A DNA stretch of 64,000 bases from Paenibacillus pinistramenti (GCF_005869875.1 NZ_VAWG01000001.1:372001-436000), one strand, 5' to 3'; shown: positions 25,993 through 35,142, counted from the first letter of the stretch. Program-made: numbers and translations. The notes: a model not told the origin generated them from the sequence alone.

Positions 25993-27618
25993 TTATAGTA
26001 GAATCAGCTTATGACAGCTGTTCGTTTCATAGGGAATCTCCATCAAGTGATCCATAAATTCGGACCCATAACGATTAAGATAATAGAAGATATTATATAC
26101 ACGCTCCTGAAGCTTATCCTGGGGCATCAAAGACAGATGAATCCGGTCCCAATGCCGAAGTGTTGCATCATGGGCAGCGGCCAGCGCCTCTTTAGCTTTA
26201 TCCCGCAAATAGTCCATTTGAGACAGGATCCGTTCCTGATTGGAACCGCCGAGTCTGATAAGCCCTTTCTGGATGGTGCCGAGCTCTTCAATTAAAGGTT
26301 CATATAAGCGGTTAAATACCTCTTTCACTTCGTCAAACCGCTCATCAATGCGCACATGATCCTGCTGAAGGAGCCAGGCCGCCCTTTTGTCCTCATAAGC
26401 ATCCCTTACATCTTCATAAGTCAGGCTGTACATGTCCATGTACTTCTGCAGAGTCCCTTCCACAACGGTAAAAGACATCCGCGGCAGCAATATCGGCATC
26501 TGCAGGCCCATTACGCGGAACGCCTGCTTGAGCAGCGCCCAGTAGGCGATTTCGCCGTCTCCCAGCACAAATCCGAGCACCGGCAGCAGCGCATCCTGCA
26601 TTAACGGCCGGGTAAGCACGTTGTTGCTGAAGCGTTCAGGGTGCTGATCCACCTCTTGAAGCAGTTCTTCCCTGGAAAAAGAAACCCGGCCCTTCCGGTC
26701 CTGAAACTGCTCGCCGTTCCGGAACAGCAGGAGCCGTTCTCCTTCATGAATGTAAAATAGATTAGCACCATCCTCGGCAACCTCGGCCTGCTCTTCAAGG
26801 CCCATTTCCCGGATTTGACGGGCTGCTTCAATATAAGAAGCCGTCAGTTCGTCCCCTTTACGGATGACGGCCTTGAACATTTCTTTCTCCAGCTGGCGCA
26901 GCTGCGGATCAGCTGAATCCAGCAGAATAAGGCCATATGGACCAAACAGCCTGCCAAGCAACTTGGCGAAGCTCACAGAAAGAGTCTCGGACACCGATTC
27001 ACGCAGGTCGGACATCAGCTGCGGCTTGAATTCCGTATCCGGGAGCAGTTCGTTCAGCTCAGCCAAAGCTTTGCTCCACTCCTCTTCCTCTACAGGAGTG
27101 TAGCTGACGGAATTGCGATGATCATCGTCCCGGTACATGCGGATTCGCGATACCTTCAAATCTTTCGACAGGACGTATGTATGATTCGCTTCATCCCAGT
27201 CGTGGTCCTCTCCCGCAATCCAGAAGACGGGTACGACCGGACGTCCTAATTCGGCTTCCGCCTTTCTCGCAGCCTGGACAACCGTTGCCGCCTTGTAAAT
27301 GACGAGCAAAGGGCCGGTAAACAGGCCGGACTGCTGGCCGCCGACAATTACCGGAGTTCCTTTCTGCTCGAGCCGTTCCAGCGATTCCGCTACTTTGGGA
27401 TGCGGATTATACAGTTTATTATATGTCCGGAGAACATCCACGACGTTATGACGGTCAATGCGGCTGCCCTCAGTATGGTCAAGCCAGTTCAATCTTGCCT
27501 GCCAGCTGGCCGGCTCTGTCGCATCACTTTGATATAAATGAGCGACACTCGAAAAATCCGCTACAAGCGCGGCTGCCAGAGGCTGCCTTGCAGATAGCGG
27601 TTTATCAATTATCTTCAT
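25993..27618 (-). CDS. bshC: Bacillithiol biosynthesis cysteine-adding enzyme BshC
   Basis: BshC is required for the last step of bacillithiol synthesis, adding cysteine to glucosamine-malate. Recognisable blocks are VIVGGQQSGLFTGPLLVIYKAAT (the first 20 residues suffice), PVFWIAGEDHDWDEANH, RPLMQDALLPVLGFVLGDGEIAYW and LPRMSFTVVEGTLQKYM. A C-terminal coiled-coil region follows. The frame is open further upstream, but ATG 27618 gives MKIIDKPL and 541 aa, the family length, with GGAGG about 12 bases ahead. In B. subtilis this gene (yllA) also sits just upstream of mraZ. Confidence 0.93.
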   Translation of the reverse strand: MKIIDKPLSARQPLAAALVADFSSVAHLYQSDATEPASWQARLNWLDHTEGSRIDRHNVVDVLRTYNKLYNPHPKVAESLERLEQKGTPVIVGGQQSGLFTGPLLVIYKAATVVQAARKAEAELGRPVVPVFWIAGEDHDWDEANHTYVLSKDLKVSRIRMYRDDDHRNSVSYTPVEEEEWSKALAELNELLPDTEFKPQLMSDLRESVSETLSVSFAKLLGRLFGPYGLILLDSADPQLRQLEKEMFKAVIRKGDELTASYIEAARQIREMGLEEQAEVAEDGANLFYIHEGERLLLFRNGEQFQDRKGRVSFSREELLQEVDQHPERFSNNVLTRPLMQDALLPVLGFVLGDGEIAYWALLKQAFRVMGLQMPILLPRMSFTVVEGTLQKYMDMYSLTYEDVRDAYEDKRAAWLLQQDHVRIDERFDEVKEVFNRLYEPLIEELGTIQKGLIRLGGSNQERILSQMDYLRDKAKEALAAAHDATLRHWDRIHLSLMPQDKLQERVYNIFYYLNRYGSEFMDHLMEIPYETNSCHKLILL

Positions 27619-27724
27619 CTCTAAGTCAGTCCTCCTGTTTCCTACTGCATGCAAACTCTTCTTGATTGTAACGGAGCAGCGCGTTTCCGTCAAAGCTATT
27701 CAAATTTTTTCATAAAAGAAGAAG

Positions 27725-27746
27725 ACCCGCAGGCTCACCTGCGGGT
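27725..27746 (-). terminator. Terminator after oppF
   Basis: A perfect 9-bp stem (ACCCGCAGG / CCTGCGGGT, loop TGAG) is followed on the minus strand by CTTCTTCTTTT. It ends the opp operon before bshC. Confidence 0.88.
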
Positions 27747-27767
27747 TTACTTCTATTCAATCCAGAA

Positions 27768-28703
27768 CTATTTACGAGGCATAGCAACGAAATGGCCTTT
27801 GGAAACTTCCACAAGCTCGGAATTCTCCAAATCAAAAGCCCCGCCGGAGCCTGCATCATTTTTCCCTGAAATCGGACCGGTAGCATCATCCTGCAGCAGA
27901 ATCCGCTTCTTGTTAACCTCTACCTCCGGATCCGGAATCGGAATCGCGGACAGCAGCGTTTTCGTGTAAGGATGCTGTGGGTTGGAGTACAGCTCTTCAC
28001 TCGGAGCAAGCTCTACCACCTTACCCAAATACATAACGGCCACGCGGTCACTGATGTGCTTAACCATGGACAAATCGTGCGCGACGAACAAATAAGTAAG
28101 GCCTAATTTGTTCTGAAGCTCTGTCAGCAGGTTCACGACCTGAGCCTGGATAGATACGTCAAGCGCTGAAATCGGCTCATCACAAATGATGAATTTCGGA
28201 TTAACGGCAAGCGCACGGGCGATCCCGATCCGCTGACGCTGACCGCCGGAGAATTCATGCGGATAACGGGAAGCATGCTCGGATTTCAGACCAACCATAT
28301 CGAGCAGCTCTTCAACCCGTTTCTTGCGTTCCTGACGGCTGCCGGCAAGACCGTGAATATCCAGCGCTTCGCCAATGATGTCCATGACGGTAAAACGCGG
28401 ATTCAAGGATGCATAAGGATCCTGGAAAATCATCTGCATATCGCGGCGCATGGCTTTCATTTTACGCGGGGACAGCTTGTAAATGTCCGTTCCTTCAAAG
28501 CGAACGCTGCCTGCTGTAGGTTCGTAAAGGCGCAGAATCGTACGACCAGCGGTCGATTTACCGCAGCCGGATTCCCCTACCAGACCAAGAGTCTCCCCTT
28601 TTTGAATCGAAAAGCTGATATCATTAACGGCCTTCAGCGTACTGCCTTTGCCAACGTTAAAAAACTTCTTCAAACCGTCCACTTCAATTAAAGGTTGACT
28701 CAA
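27768..28703 (-). CDS. oppF: Oligopeptide ABC transporter ATP-binding protein OppF
   Basis: Cytoplasmic ATPase subunit energising peptide uptake with OppD. Walker A is GESGCGKSTAG, the signature is FSGGQRQRIGIARALAV, Walker B is FIICDEPISALDVS, and the H-loop is FVAHDLSMVK. It has 311 aa. After the core, the C-terminal oligopeptide domain is short: the usual cysteine cluster of the Opp/Dpp family is absent and replaced by a Gly/Asp-rich stretch (ATGPISGKNDAGSGG). It overlaps oppD by 4 bases (ATGA), so translation is coupled. Substrate specificity cannot be read from this subunit. Confidence 0.94.
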   Translation of the reverse strand: MSQPLIEVDGLKKFFNVGKGSTLKAVNDISFSIQKGETLGLVGESGCGKSTAGRTILRLYEPTAGSVRFEGTDIYKLSPRKMKAMRRDMQMIFQDPYASLNPRFTVMDIIGEALDIHGLAGSRQERKKRVEELLDMVGLKSEHASRYPHEFSGGQRQRIGIARALAVNPKFIICDEPISALDVSIQAQVVNLLTELQNKLGLTYLFVAHDLSMVKHISDRVAVMYLGKVVELAPSEELYSNPQHPYTKTLLSAIPIPDPEVEVNKKRILLQDDATGPISGKNDAGSGGAFDLENSELVEVSKGHFVAMPRK

Positions 28704-29695
28704 GACGATTTCACCTCCTGTGCCATTGGGTGATGCAGCCAGCAGCGGGCCATGTGAGTCTCGCTGAATACAGTCGCATCCGGATCAATTTGTTCGCAGA
28801 CTTTCATCGCATGCGGACAGCGGGCTGCAAACGGACAGCCGACCGGCGGCTTGATCAGGTCAGGCGGTGTACCCGGAATCGGAATCAAAGGCTCGTCTTT
28901 GTTTTGGTCAACACGCGGCAAAGAACGAAGCAAACCTTGCGTATACGGGTGGCTCGGGTTCTTGAAGATTTCCCATTTCGTTCCCGTTTCCACAACTTCA
29001 CCGGCATACATAACGATTACGCGGTCACACATGCCGGCAACTACGCCGAGGTCATGGGTAATCAAAATGATTGATGTCCCCAATTTTTCCTGCATGTCTT
29101 TCATGACATCCAGAATTTGAGCCTGTATCGTAACGTCGAGCGCGGTCGTCGGTTCGTCGGCGATCAGCAGCGCAGGCCGGCAGGCCAGAGCGATCGCGAT
29201 CATAACCCGTTGACGCATGCCGCCGGAGAATTCGTGGGGATACTGGTTATAACGAGCTTCAGCGTTTTTGATGCCTACCATTTTCAGCATTTCAATGGCT
29301 CTTTTTTTAGCTTCCTGACCGGACAGATTTTGGTGTTTAATCAAACCTTCCGTAATTTGGCGGCCTACTTTAATTGTAGGGTTAAGTGAAGTCATTGGAT
29401 CCTGAAAAATCATCCCGATGTCTTTCCCGCGGATTGCTTCCATCTGTTTGTTCGTTTTATTTAAGAGGTTCTCACCATTAAAAATAATTTCGCCATTTTT
29501 AACGAATGATGGCGGTGAAGGAATCAAACGCATGATCGACTGCGCGGTAACACTCTTACCACTTCCGGACTCACCTACGATACCGATCGTTTCACCTTTG
29601 CCCAATTCGAAGTTAACACCGCGGACGGCCTGCACCTCTCCGCCTCTTACTTTAAAAGAAACCTGAAGATCTTTAACCTTTAAAATGGGTTCCAT
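28700..29695 (-). CDS. oppD: Oligopeptide ABC transporter ATP-binding protein OppD
   Basis: ATPase partner of OppF. Walker A is GESGSGKSVTAQ, the signature is FSGGMRQRVMIAIALAC, Walker B is LLIADEPTTALDVT and the H-loop is LITHDLGVVAGM. The C-terminal oligopeptide domain is complete, with the cysteine-rich stretch GCPFAARCPHAMKVCEQ and a later Cys in HMARCWLHHP. It has 331 aa. It begins 11 bp after oppC in the opp operon. Confidence 0.95.
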   Translation of the reverse strand: MEPILKVKDLQVSFKVRGGEVQAVRGVNFELGKGETIGIVGESGSGKSVTAQSIMRLIPSPPSFVKNGEIIFNGENLLNKTNKQMEAIRGKDIGMIFQDPMTSLNPTIKVGRQITEGLIKHQNLSGQEAKKRAIEMLKMVGIKNAEARYNQYPHEFSGGMRQRVMIAIALACRPALLIADEPTTALDVTIQAQILDVMKDMQEKLGTSIILITHDLGVVAGMCDRVIVMYAGEVVETGTKWEIFKNPSHPYTQGLLRSLPRVDQNKDEPLIPIPGTPPDLIKPPVGCPFAARCPHAMKVCEQIDPDATVFSETHMARCWLHHPMAQEVKSS

Positions 29696-29706
29696 AATTT
29701 CACCCC

Positions 29707-30657
29707 CTATTTTTTCAATTTAGGATCAAGCGCGTCACGGAGACCGTCGCCAAAAATATTAAATGCAAGCATCGTTACACTGATCAGGATAGCCGGGAAG
29801 AGCATCCGCCAAGGATAGTACATCCAGCCTGTCAATGCGTCGTTAACCATCGAGCCGAGTGAAGCGACCGGAGCCTGTACGCCCAGACCCAAGAAGCTTA
29901 GGAATGCTTCCGAGAAAATTGCGTTCGGTACGGACAAAGTCAGCGTAACGATGATCGGACCTACAGCATTCGGCAGCAGGTGACGGAACAGCAGACGGCC
30001 GGAGCCGGCACCCATGGAGCGGGAAGCCAATACGAACTCGCGGTTCTTAAGCTGCATAATTTCACCGCGGACAATCCAGGACATATTAATCCAGCCGGTG
30101 ATCGTCAGGGCCAATATGATCGTTCCCAAACTTGGCTCAAATACGACCAACAGAAGAATCGTTACCAGCAGGTAAGGAATAGCATAGATGATTTCGGAAA
30201 ACTTGTTCATGATTTCATCAACGCGTCCGCCGAAATAACCCATGATACCGCCGTAAATAACACCAATCAGCAAGTCAATCAAGGCGGCGACAAGACCAAC
30301 GATCAGGGAAATCCGTGCGCCCATCCATGTACGGACAAACATATCGCGGCCCAGATCGTCCGTTCCGAACCAGTGATCCTTCAAGGATGGAGCCTGGTTA
30401 GTAGCGAGCAGATCATTTGTATAATAGTTGTATTTTGAAATCATAGGTCCAACTATTGCGGCAATTACAATCAGTCCAAGGACAATCAATGCCCCCATAG
30501 CTACCTTATTCTCCACAAGGCGCTGCCAGGCATCCTTCCAAGCAGAAACGCTCTCGCGCTGAATGACCTCGGCGTTCTTCTCAGAGGCATCCAGCTTCCG
30601 GAAATCATCAGGCGTCAATGCCGCGGTTTGTTTTACTGTATTGGAATCTAAAGACAT
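29707..30657 (-). CDS. oppC: Oligopeptide ABC transporter permease OppC
   Basis: Inner-membrane permease of the binding-protein-dependent DppC/OppC family. There is a long N-terminal cytoplasmic tail of about 50 residues, then a first membrane segment (VAMGALIVLGLIVIAAIVGP), a periplasmic loop with FGTDDLGRDMFVRTWMGAR typical of OppC, four or five more membrane segments and the EAA loop SEAFLSFLGLGVQAP. It has 316 aa. It is 3 bp after oppB. Confidence 0.95.
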   Translation of the reverse strand: MSLDSNTVKQTAALTPDDFRKLDASEKNAEVIQRESVSAWKDAWQRLVENKVAMGALIVLGLIVIAAIVGPMISKYNYYTNDLLATNQAPSLKDHWFGTDDLGRDMFVRTWMGARISLIVGLVAALIDLLIGVIYGGIMGYFGGRVDEIMNKFSEIIYAIPYLLVTILLLVVFEPSLGTIILALTITGWINMSWIVRGEIMQLKNREFVLASRSMGAGSGRLLFRHLLPNAVGPIIVTLTLSVPNAIFSEAFLSFLGLGVQAPVASLGSMVNDALTGWMYYPWRMLFPAILISVTMLAFNIFGDGLRDALDPKLKK

Positions 30658-30660
30658 TAA

Positions 30661-31593
30661 TTAGCCCTCCTTCCTTGAACTTAATTTAACGCGTGGATCC
30701 ACAACAACATACAATAGATCTGAGATGAAACGAGCGAGCATCAGCAGGACGCCATAGAAGATGGTAATCCCCATGATGAGCGGATAGTCCCGGTTGGTGA
30801 TCGATTCGACAAACTGTTTACCGATCCCGCCAATCCCGAAGACCTGTTCAATAACTACAGAACCTGTAACAATATTTGCGGCCATAGGTCCCATATACGT
30901 AATGACCGGCATAATGCCGTTACGGATAACGTGTCTGAACATAATTGTGAACCAGTTCAAGCCTTTTGCCTTAGCAGTCTTGATGTAGTCTGCATGAAGC
31001 ACCTCGAGCATGCTGGAACGCGTCAAACGGGCAATAAAGGCTATCGGCTGTGCAGACAGCGCAACTACAGGCAGTACATAATCAAGCGGCGTTTCAAAAC
31101 CCATAACTCTAAAGATATGCAGTTTAAAAGCAAAGAAAAATTGGAGCAGCGCTGCAAGTACAAAGCTTGGTACAGCAATTCCCAATACAGCTAAGACCAT
31201 CGCAACGTTATCGATCAGCTTGCGGTGGTAAAGGGCTGCCAGCATCCCCAGCAGGACTCCGACAATAATCGACACAATAATAGCGACGACACCCAATTTC
31301 AGGGATGCTGAGAAGGTTTTCATAATTAGATCGGTTACATCCTGGTTAACGTGCTTCATCGAAATCCCGAGATCTCCATGCAGAACGTTAACTAGATATT
31401 TGCCATACTGTTCATACAACGGCTTGTCAAAACCATATTGCTCAAACAGACGAGCTCGAATTTCGGGCGGAACCTTTTTCTCCGACTGAAACGGGTCACC
31501 CGGAATGGCCTTCATCAAGAAGAAAGTGGCCGACACCAGAATGAATAGTGAGACCAGCATATAAAACAATTTATTCACAACATAGCGAAACAT
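30661..31593 (-). CDS. oppB: Oligopeptide ABC transporter permease OppB
   Basis: Permease subunit pairing with OppC. It starts MFRYVVNKLFYMLVSLFILV, with the family motif KAIPGDPF, about six membrane segments and the EAA-type loop RTAKAKGLNW analogue (YIKTAKAKGLNWFTIMFRHV). ATG 31593 follows AAAGGAGGTG at 11 bases and is preferred to the upstream in-frame start at 31629. It has 310 aa. It is separated from oppA by a strong hairpin at 31680-31719. Confidence 0.95.
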   Translation of the reverse strand: MFRYVVNKLFYMLVSLFILVSATFFLMKAIPGDPFQSEKKVPPEIRARLFEQYGFDKPLYEQYGKYLVNVLHGDLGISMKHVNQDVTDLIMKTFSASLKLGVVAIIVSIIVGVLLGMLAALYHRKLIDNVAMVLAVLGIAVPSFVLAALLQFFFAFKLHIFRVMGFETPLDYVLPVVALSAQPIAFIARLTRSSMLEVLHADYIKTAKAKGLNWFTIMFRHVIRNGIMPVITYMGPMAANIVTGSVVIEQVFGIGGIGKQFVESITNRDYPLIMGITIFYGVLLMLARFISDLLYVVVDPRVKLSSRKEG

Positions 31594-31679
31594 GTCCGAT
31601 TTTGCACCTCCTTTGTCGAATAAAAGCAACTTAAAAAAATTTTACCTAAATACGCCAAGATTGTCTATTGGCAATACAT

Positions 31680-31719
31680 AAAAAAACGGGATATATGTGG
31701 ATATCCACACATATATCCC
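31680..31719 (-). terminator. Attenuating hairpin between oppA and oppB
   Basis: A perfect 12-bp inverted repeat (GGGATATATGTG / CACATATATCCC) around a self-complementary loop TGGATATCCA is followed on the minus strand by GTTTTTTTATG. Partial termination here would leave oppA more abundant than the permease and ATPase messages, a known pattern for binding-protein operons. Confidence 0.85.
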
Positions 31720-31762
31720 ATAAGTTATAAAGTTAAAGCAAGTTCTTCACAAAATGAAGCTC

Positions 31763-33475
31763 TTAGTGCTCAAGGATGTAAGCTCTGGAGTAGTCAACGG
31801 AACCGCTGTAGTCCAAAGTTACGCCTTTCAGGTAAGGTTTAACCAATGCCGGATTTGTATAGTAGTAGATCGGCATGATACCCATTTGGTCACCGATCAA
31901 GATTTGTTCGGCTTTACGGAAATCTTCCATACGAGCTTTGTTGTCAGAGTTTTTGTAAGCATCAGCAGCAAGAGCATCGTATTCAGCGTTGTTCAACTTG
32001 ATATCGTTGTTACCGCTCTTCGTTGTCCACATGTCGATAAATGTCATAGGGTCGTTGTAGTCAGGAACCCAGCCGGCACGAGCAATTTGGAAGTCGCCGT
32101 TTTGACGGTTTTTGATGAATACGCCCCACTCTTGGTTTTCGATTTGAACATCTACGCCAAGGTTTTTCTTCCACATATCAGTGATTGCCAAGGCAATTTT
32201 CTTGTGGTTGTCGTCAGTGTTGTAAGTCAATGTAATTGAAGGGAGAGAAGTAATGCCTTCTTCAGCCATACCTTCTTGCAGCAATTTCTTAGCTTCTTCA
32301 ACATTTTCAGTGAAGTAATCTTCAGGATATTCTTCACGGAAAGATTTTTCAGCGCCATTGATGCCCGGAGGAATCAAACCAAATGCTGGAACTTGTCCAG
32401 CTTTAGTTACATTGTCGACGATAGATTGACGATCAATCGCCATTGCGAATGCTTTACGGATTTTTGCATTATCAAAAGGTTTAGCTTGAGTATTGAACTC
32501 GTAGTAGTAAAGACTTGCTACAGGATCAATATGGAATTCGTCTGCAAATTGATCTTTAAGAATTTGAATCTGGTCAGAAGGGATGTTACCGTTCGGTTGA
32601 CCTGCACGGTCAAGTTCGCCGTTTTGGTAGGACAAAACTTCTGTAGCTGCACTGTTTACAACAGTTGCTTTGATCGTTTGCAGCTTAATGTCTTGGTTAT
32701 CCCAGTAGTTAGGGTTCTTAGCAAACTCCATGGATTGACCTGTTACAAGACTAGTCAACGTGAAAGGACCGTTAGTAATCATAGTGCTTGGATCAGTAGC
32801 CCATTTGTCGTTGTTTGCAACGGACTTGTGAACAGGGAAATAAGTGTAGAAAGAAGTCAAGTTAAGGAAATAAGGAGTTGTGTTCTCCAAAGTTACTTCA
32901 AGCGTATAATCGTCAGTCGCTTTTACGCCTACTTGGGAGAAATCCGTAATTTTACCTTCATTGAAAGATTGAGCATTCTTGATGTAATACAGCTGGTAAG
33001 CATAAGCAGGAGCAGGTTGAGTGTTAGGATCCAGAACTCGCTGCCAAGCAAATACGAAATCGCCTGCAGTTACAGCATCGCCGTTGCTCCACTTAGCATC
33101 TTTACGAAGGTGGAACGTGTAAGTTTTGCCGTCTTCGCTGATATCCCAAGATTCAGCTACACCTGGAACTTCTTTGGAGTTCTCGTCAACACGAACCAAA
33201 CCTTCATACATCAAGTTCAGAGCTGTGTGCGCCTGGTTGTCCTGCGCCTGCGCCGGGTCAAATGTCGGCACATCAGCTGCGAAGTTAATATGGAGCGTTT
33301 GATCGGATGCCAGTTTTTCTTCGCCGGCATTGCTGCTACCTGTGTTACTGCTGCTGTTTGTGCCCTTGTTACCGCTGTTTGCAGCCGAGTTGTTATTATT
33401 GGATCCGCATGCGGACAATACAACGCCTACTGCAAGAACAAGCGTCAGAAGGACAAGCCATCTTTGCTTCTTCAT
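31763..33475 (-). CDS. oppA: Oligopeptide-binding lipoprotein OppA
   Basis: Extracytoplasmic substrate-binding lipoprotein of the SBP family 5. The signal peptide ends in the lipobox LSAC (MKKQRWLVLLTLVLAVGVVLSAC), followed by a low-complexity Asn/Ser/Gly linker (residues 24-52). Mature domains include PTFDPAQAQDNQAHTALN, VRVDENSKEVPGVAESWDIS, AFAMAIDRQSIVDNV and a C-terminal region ending YSRAYILEH. It has 570 aa. It is the first gene of oppA-oppB-oppC-oppD-oppF. Codon usage favours a small set of codons compared with neighbours, as expected for an abundant protein. Confidence 0.95.
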   Translation of the reverse strand: MKKQRWLVLLTLVLAVGVVLSACGSNNNNSAANSGNKGTNSSSNTGSSNAGEEKLASDQTLHINFAADVPTFDPAQAQDNQAHTALNLMYEGLVRVDENSKEVPGVAESWDISEDGKTYTFHLRKDAKWSNGDAVTAGDFVFAWQRVLDPNTQPAPAYAYQLYYIKNAQSFNEGKITDFSQVGVKATDDYTLEVTLENTTPYFLNLTSFYTYFPVHKSVANNDKWATDPSTMITNGPFTLTSLVTGQSMEFAKNPNYWDNQDIKLQTIKATVVNSAATEVLSYQNGELDRAGQPNGNIPSDQIQILKDQFADEFHIDPVASLYYYEFNTQAKPFDNAKIRKAFAMAIDRQSIVDNVTKAGQVPAFGLIPPGINGAEKSFREEYPEDYFTENVEEAKKLLQEGMAEEGITSLPSITLTYNTDDNHKKIALAITDMWKKNLGVDVQIENQEWGVFIKNRQNGDFQIARAGWVPDYNDPMTFIDMWTTKSGNNDIKLNNAEYDALAADAYKNSDNKARMEDFRKAEQILIGDQMGIMPIYYYTNPALVKPYLKGVTLDYSGSVDYSRAYILEH

Positions 33476-33511
33476 GTAACTTAATTCCCCCTACTAATTT
33501 TGATGTGGTTT

Positions 33512-33538
33512 ATTTTTCAGATTATACAACCGTCGGTT
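33512..33538 (-). promoter_or_regulatory. oppA promoter region with perfect inverted repeat and CodY-like site
   Basis: On the minus strand a perfect -10 box TATAAT (33526..33521) directly follows the inverted repeat AACCGACGGTT (33538..33528), which would lie in the spacer. No convincing -35 was found. Plus-strand ATTTTTCAGATTATA (33512-33526) matches the CodY consensus AATTTTCWGAAAATT at about 11 of 15 positions and overlaps the -10. CodY control of peptide uptake is known in Bacillus; the assignment here is tentative. Confidence 0.4.
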
Positions 33539-33722
33539 AAAAAAATCTATTATAAATTTTAGCAAAATACAGAATTGACACAAGTTATCTCACATGAAAG
33601 TGCTTTTATTTCCAATTGATATTTAATACCTTACATATTCATGTTAGGTTAATTCCTGTATTTTCCTGAGCCGTTCCTTTAGGAATGGATGCTCTCACTT
33701 CCCCTGCGATTGAATCGTATTG

Positions 33723-34106
33723 TTATATTGCCCATATGTATGGAAATAATCCGATGATAAAGAAAATAACGTAAGCCGCACTTGTCAGCAGAAAGGAAAG
33801 CCTCCACACAGCTCTTACAAGCCTCTTGGGATCCACTTTTCCCTTTATACGATTTTGAGCCCCTCCGATCAGACCTGCGCAGACCAGCATAAACAGCAAG
33901 ATCAAATAAAACCCGAAGCTCGTCCCAAAAATCTGGTTGAACAGAGCCGATACAGATAGAATCAGAAATAAAGTTGTTACATCCATGGCCAGAAGCACCG
34001 ATCTCTTCTTGTCGCGCTTCCAGGCATAATATCCGATAAAGACCAGCAAAAAAGGAATTATCGGAAGAACCGTTAAAGCCATCATAGGCTGTACGAGAAA
34101 CCCCAT
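33723..34106 (-). CDS. Small membrane protein, DUF3397-like
   Basis: A 127-aa integral membrane protein with four hydrophobic segments (about residues 8-28, 37-58, 62-82 and 100-124) and positively charged inter-helix loops (WKRDKKR, NRIKGKVDPKR). I did not recognise catalytic motifs. Size, topology and position directly downstream of panE fit the DUF3397 family found beside panE and bshC in Bacilli. Function is unknown. It follows panE by 20 bp, with an AAAGGAGGGG site at the end of panE, so they are probably co-transcribed. Confidence 0.75.
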   Translation of the reverse strand: MGFLVQPMMALTVLPIIPFLLVFIGYYAWKRDKKRSVLLAMDVTTLFLILSVSALFNQIFGTSFGFYLILLFMLVCAGLIGGAQNRIKGKVDPKRLVRAVWRLSFLLTSAAYVIFFIIGLFPYIWAI

Positions 34107-34126
34107 GCTTACACCCCTCCTTTCCT

Positions 34127-35083
34127 TTATCCGGCCTGCAGCAAACCTTTGACCAGGCGCCAGACCATCTCATGCGCCGGGCAGGAGATTCCTGCTTGAG
34201 CCGCCAATTCAACTAAATAGCCATTAATATAATCCACTTCAGTCTCTGCGCCCTTCATGACGTCCGAAAGCATTGAAGAGATGTTGCCTGAGGTTGAGCG
34301 GCATACGCTCTTGATGTGTCCAATAAGATCCTCTTCAAAAAGAATGCCTGCCGCCGAATAAACCGCGATCCCTTCCATGATCAGCCTCTCAAGCATCTCC
34401 TCCCTTTCAGCCGTCGCCAGGAGTTCACCGTTTGGAATACGCCAAATAGCGGTCAAAGGATTAATGGCCGCGTTCACTAACAATTTCCTATGTATTTCTT
34501 TCTCGATCTCTTTCGACACCGATACCTCAAATCCTGCTTGACTCAGAACTGCCGCCAAATTCTCCAACGCAGGGAACTCACAGCCTAGCAGTGCTCCTAC
34601 CGATGTCCTCCCGGGTTTTGAACGGATAATGTGGTTGGCTTCAGGCCTTTTAGCTCCTTCGGTTGTTACAGCGGCTGACAAATACTCCCGCGGTACTGCT
34701 TGAGCGATCCGCTCCAAATGCCCCATTCCGTTCTGCAGGCATACAACCGGCCGTTTCCCTGCGTGGAGGGAGGATAAGCGTGCGAGGAGATCTTCTGTCA
34801 GATGGCGCTGCTTAACCGCCAGCAGAATCCAGTCATGACCGGCGTCCGAGGAGCCGGAGCTGCCTTTTTCCTGTTGATACGCTGACTCAGCAAAAGGGGC
34901 TGCCATTACCCCGCTTACGGTTTGTTCCGTTCCATCCTGCTGCTGTATCTTGATTCCGCTATGATTAATCAGCTCTGCCTGCTCTGCCGTCCGCGTCCAA
35001 AGGCGGACTTCGCTGCCCGCAGCTCTCAGCCGGGCCGCAAAGAGAAGACCAATTGCTCCCGCTCCAACAATATCAATCCCCAA
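34127..35083 (-). CDS. panE: 2-dehydropantoate 2-reductase (ketopantoate reductase)
   Basis: NADPH-dependent reductase in pantothenate/CoA synthesis, converting ketopantoate to pantoate. The N-terminal Rossmann motif is IVGAGAIGLLFAARLRAAG; later family motifs include LLAVKQRHL, CLQNGMGHLE, the catalytic-region Lys in RKLLVNAAINPLTAI and the end region EVDYINGYLVELA. It has 318 aa. Bacilli may carry ilvC-encoded activity as backup. Neighbours rsfA-panE-DUF3397 mirror the ylbO-ylbP-ylbQ area of B. subtilis. Confidence 0.92.
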   Translation of the reverse strand: MGIDIVGAGAIGLLFAARLRAAGSEVRLWTRTAEQAELINHSGIKIQQQDGTEQTVSGVMAAPFAESAYQQEKGSSGSSDAGHDWILLAVKQRHLTEDLLARLSSLHAGKRPVVCLQNGMGHLERIAQAVPREYLSAAVTTEGAKRPEANHIIRSKPGRTSVGALLGCEFPALENLAAVLSQAGFEVSVSKEIEKEIHRKLLVNAAINPLTAIWRIPNGELLATAEREEMLERLIMEGIAVYSAAGILFEEDLIGHIKSVCRSTSGNISSMLSDVMKGAETEVDYINGYLVELAAQAGISCPAHEMVWRLVKGLLQAG

Positions 35084-35142
35084 TTGGACCTCTCCCTTCG
35101 ATTTGATTCTTTACCTTTATACCAAAATCTGCCCAAAATCAA

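Noticed and set aside
31688-31719. Perfect palindrome considered as a mobile element end
   Set aside because: It has no transposase or target duplication nearby. The T tract on one side and its place in opp fit an attenuator.
32276-33484. Open frame of 402 codons on the plus strand opposite oppA
   Set aside because: It is antisense to oppA, rich in unusual residues, and lacks a translation start signal.
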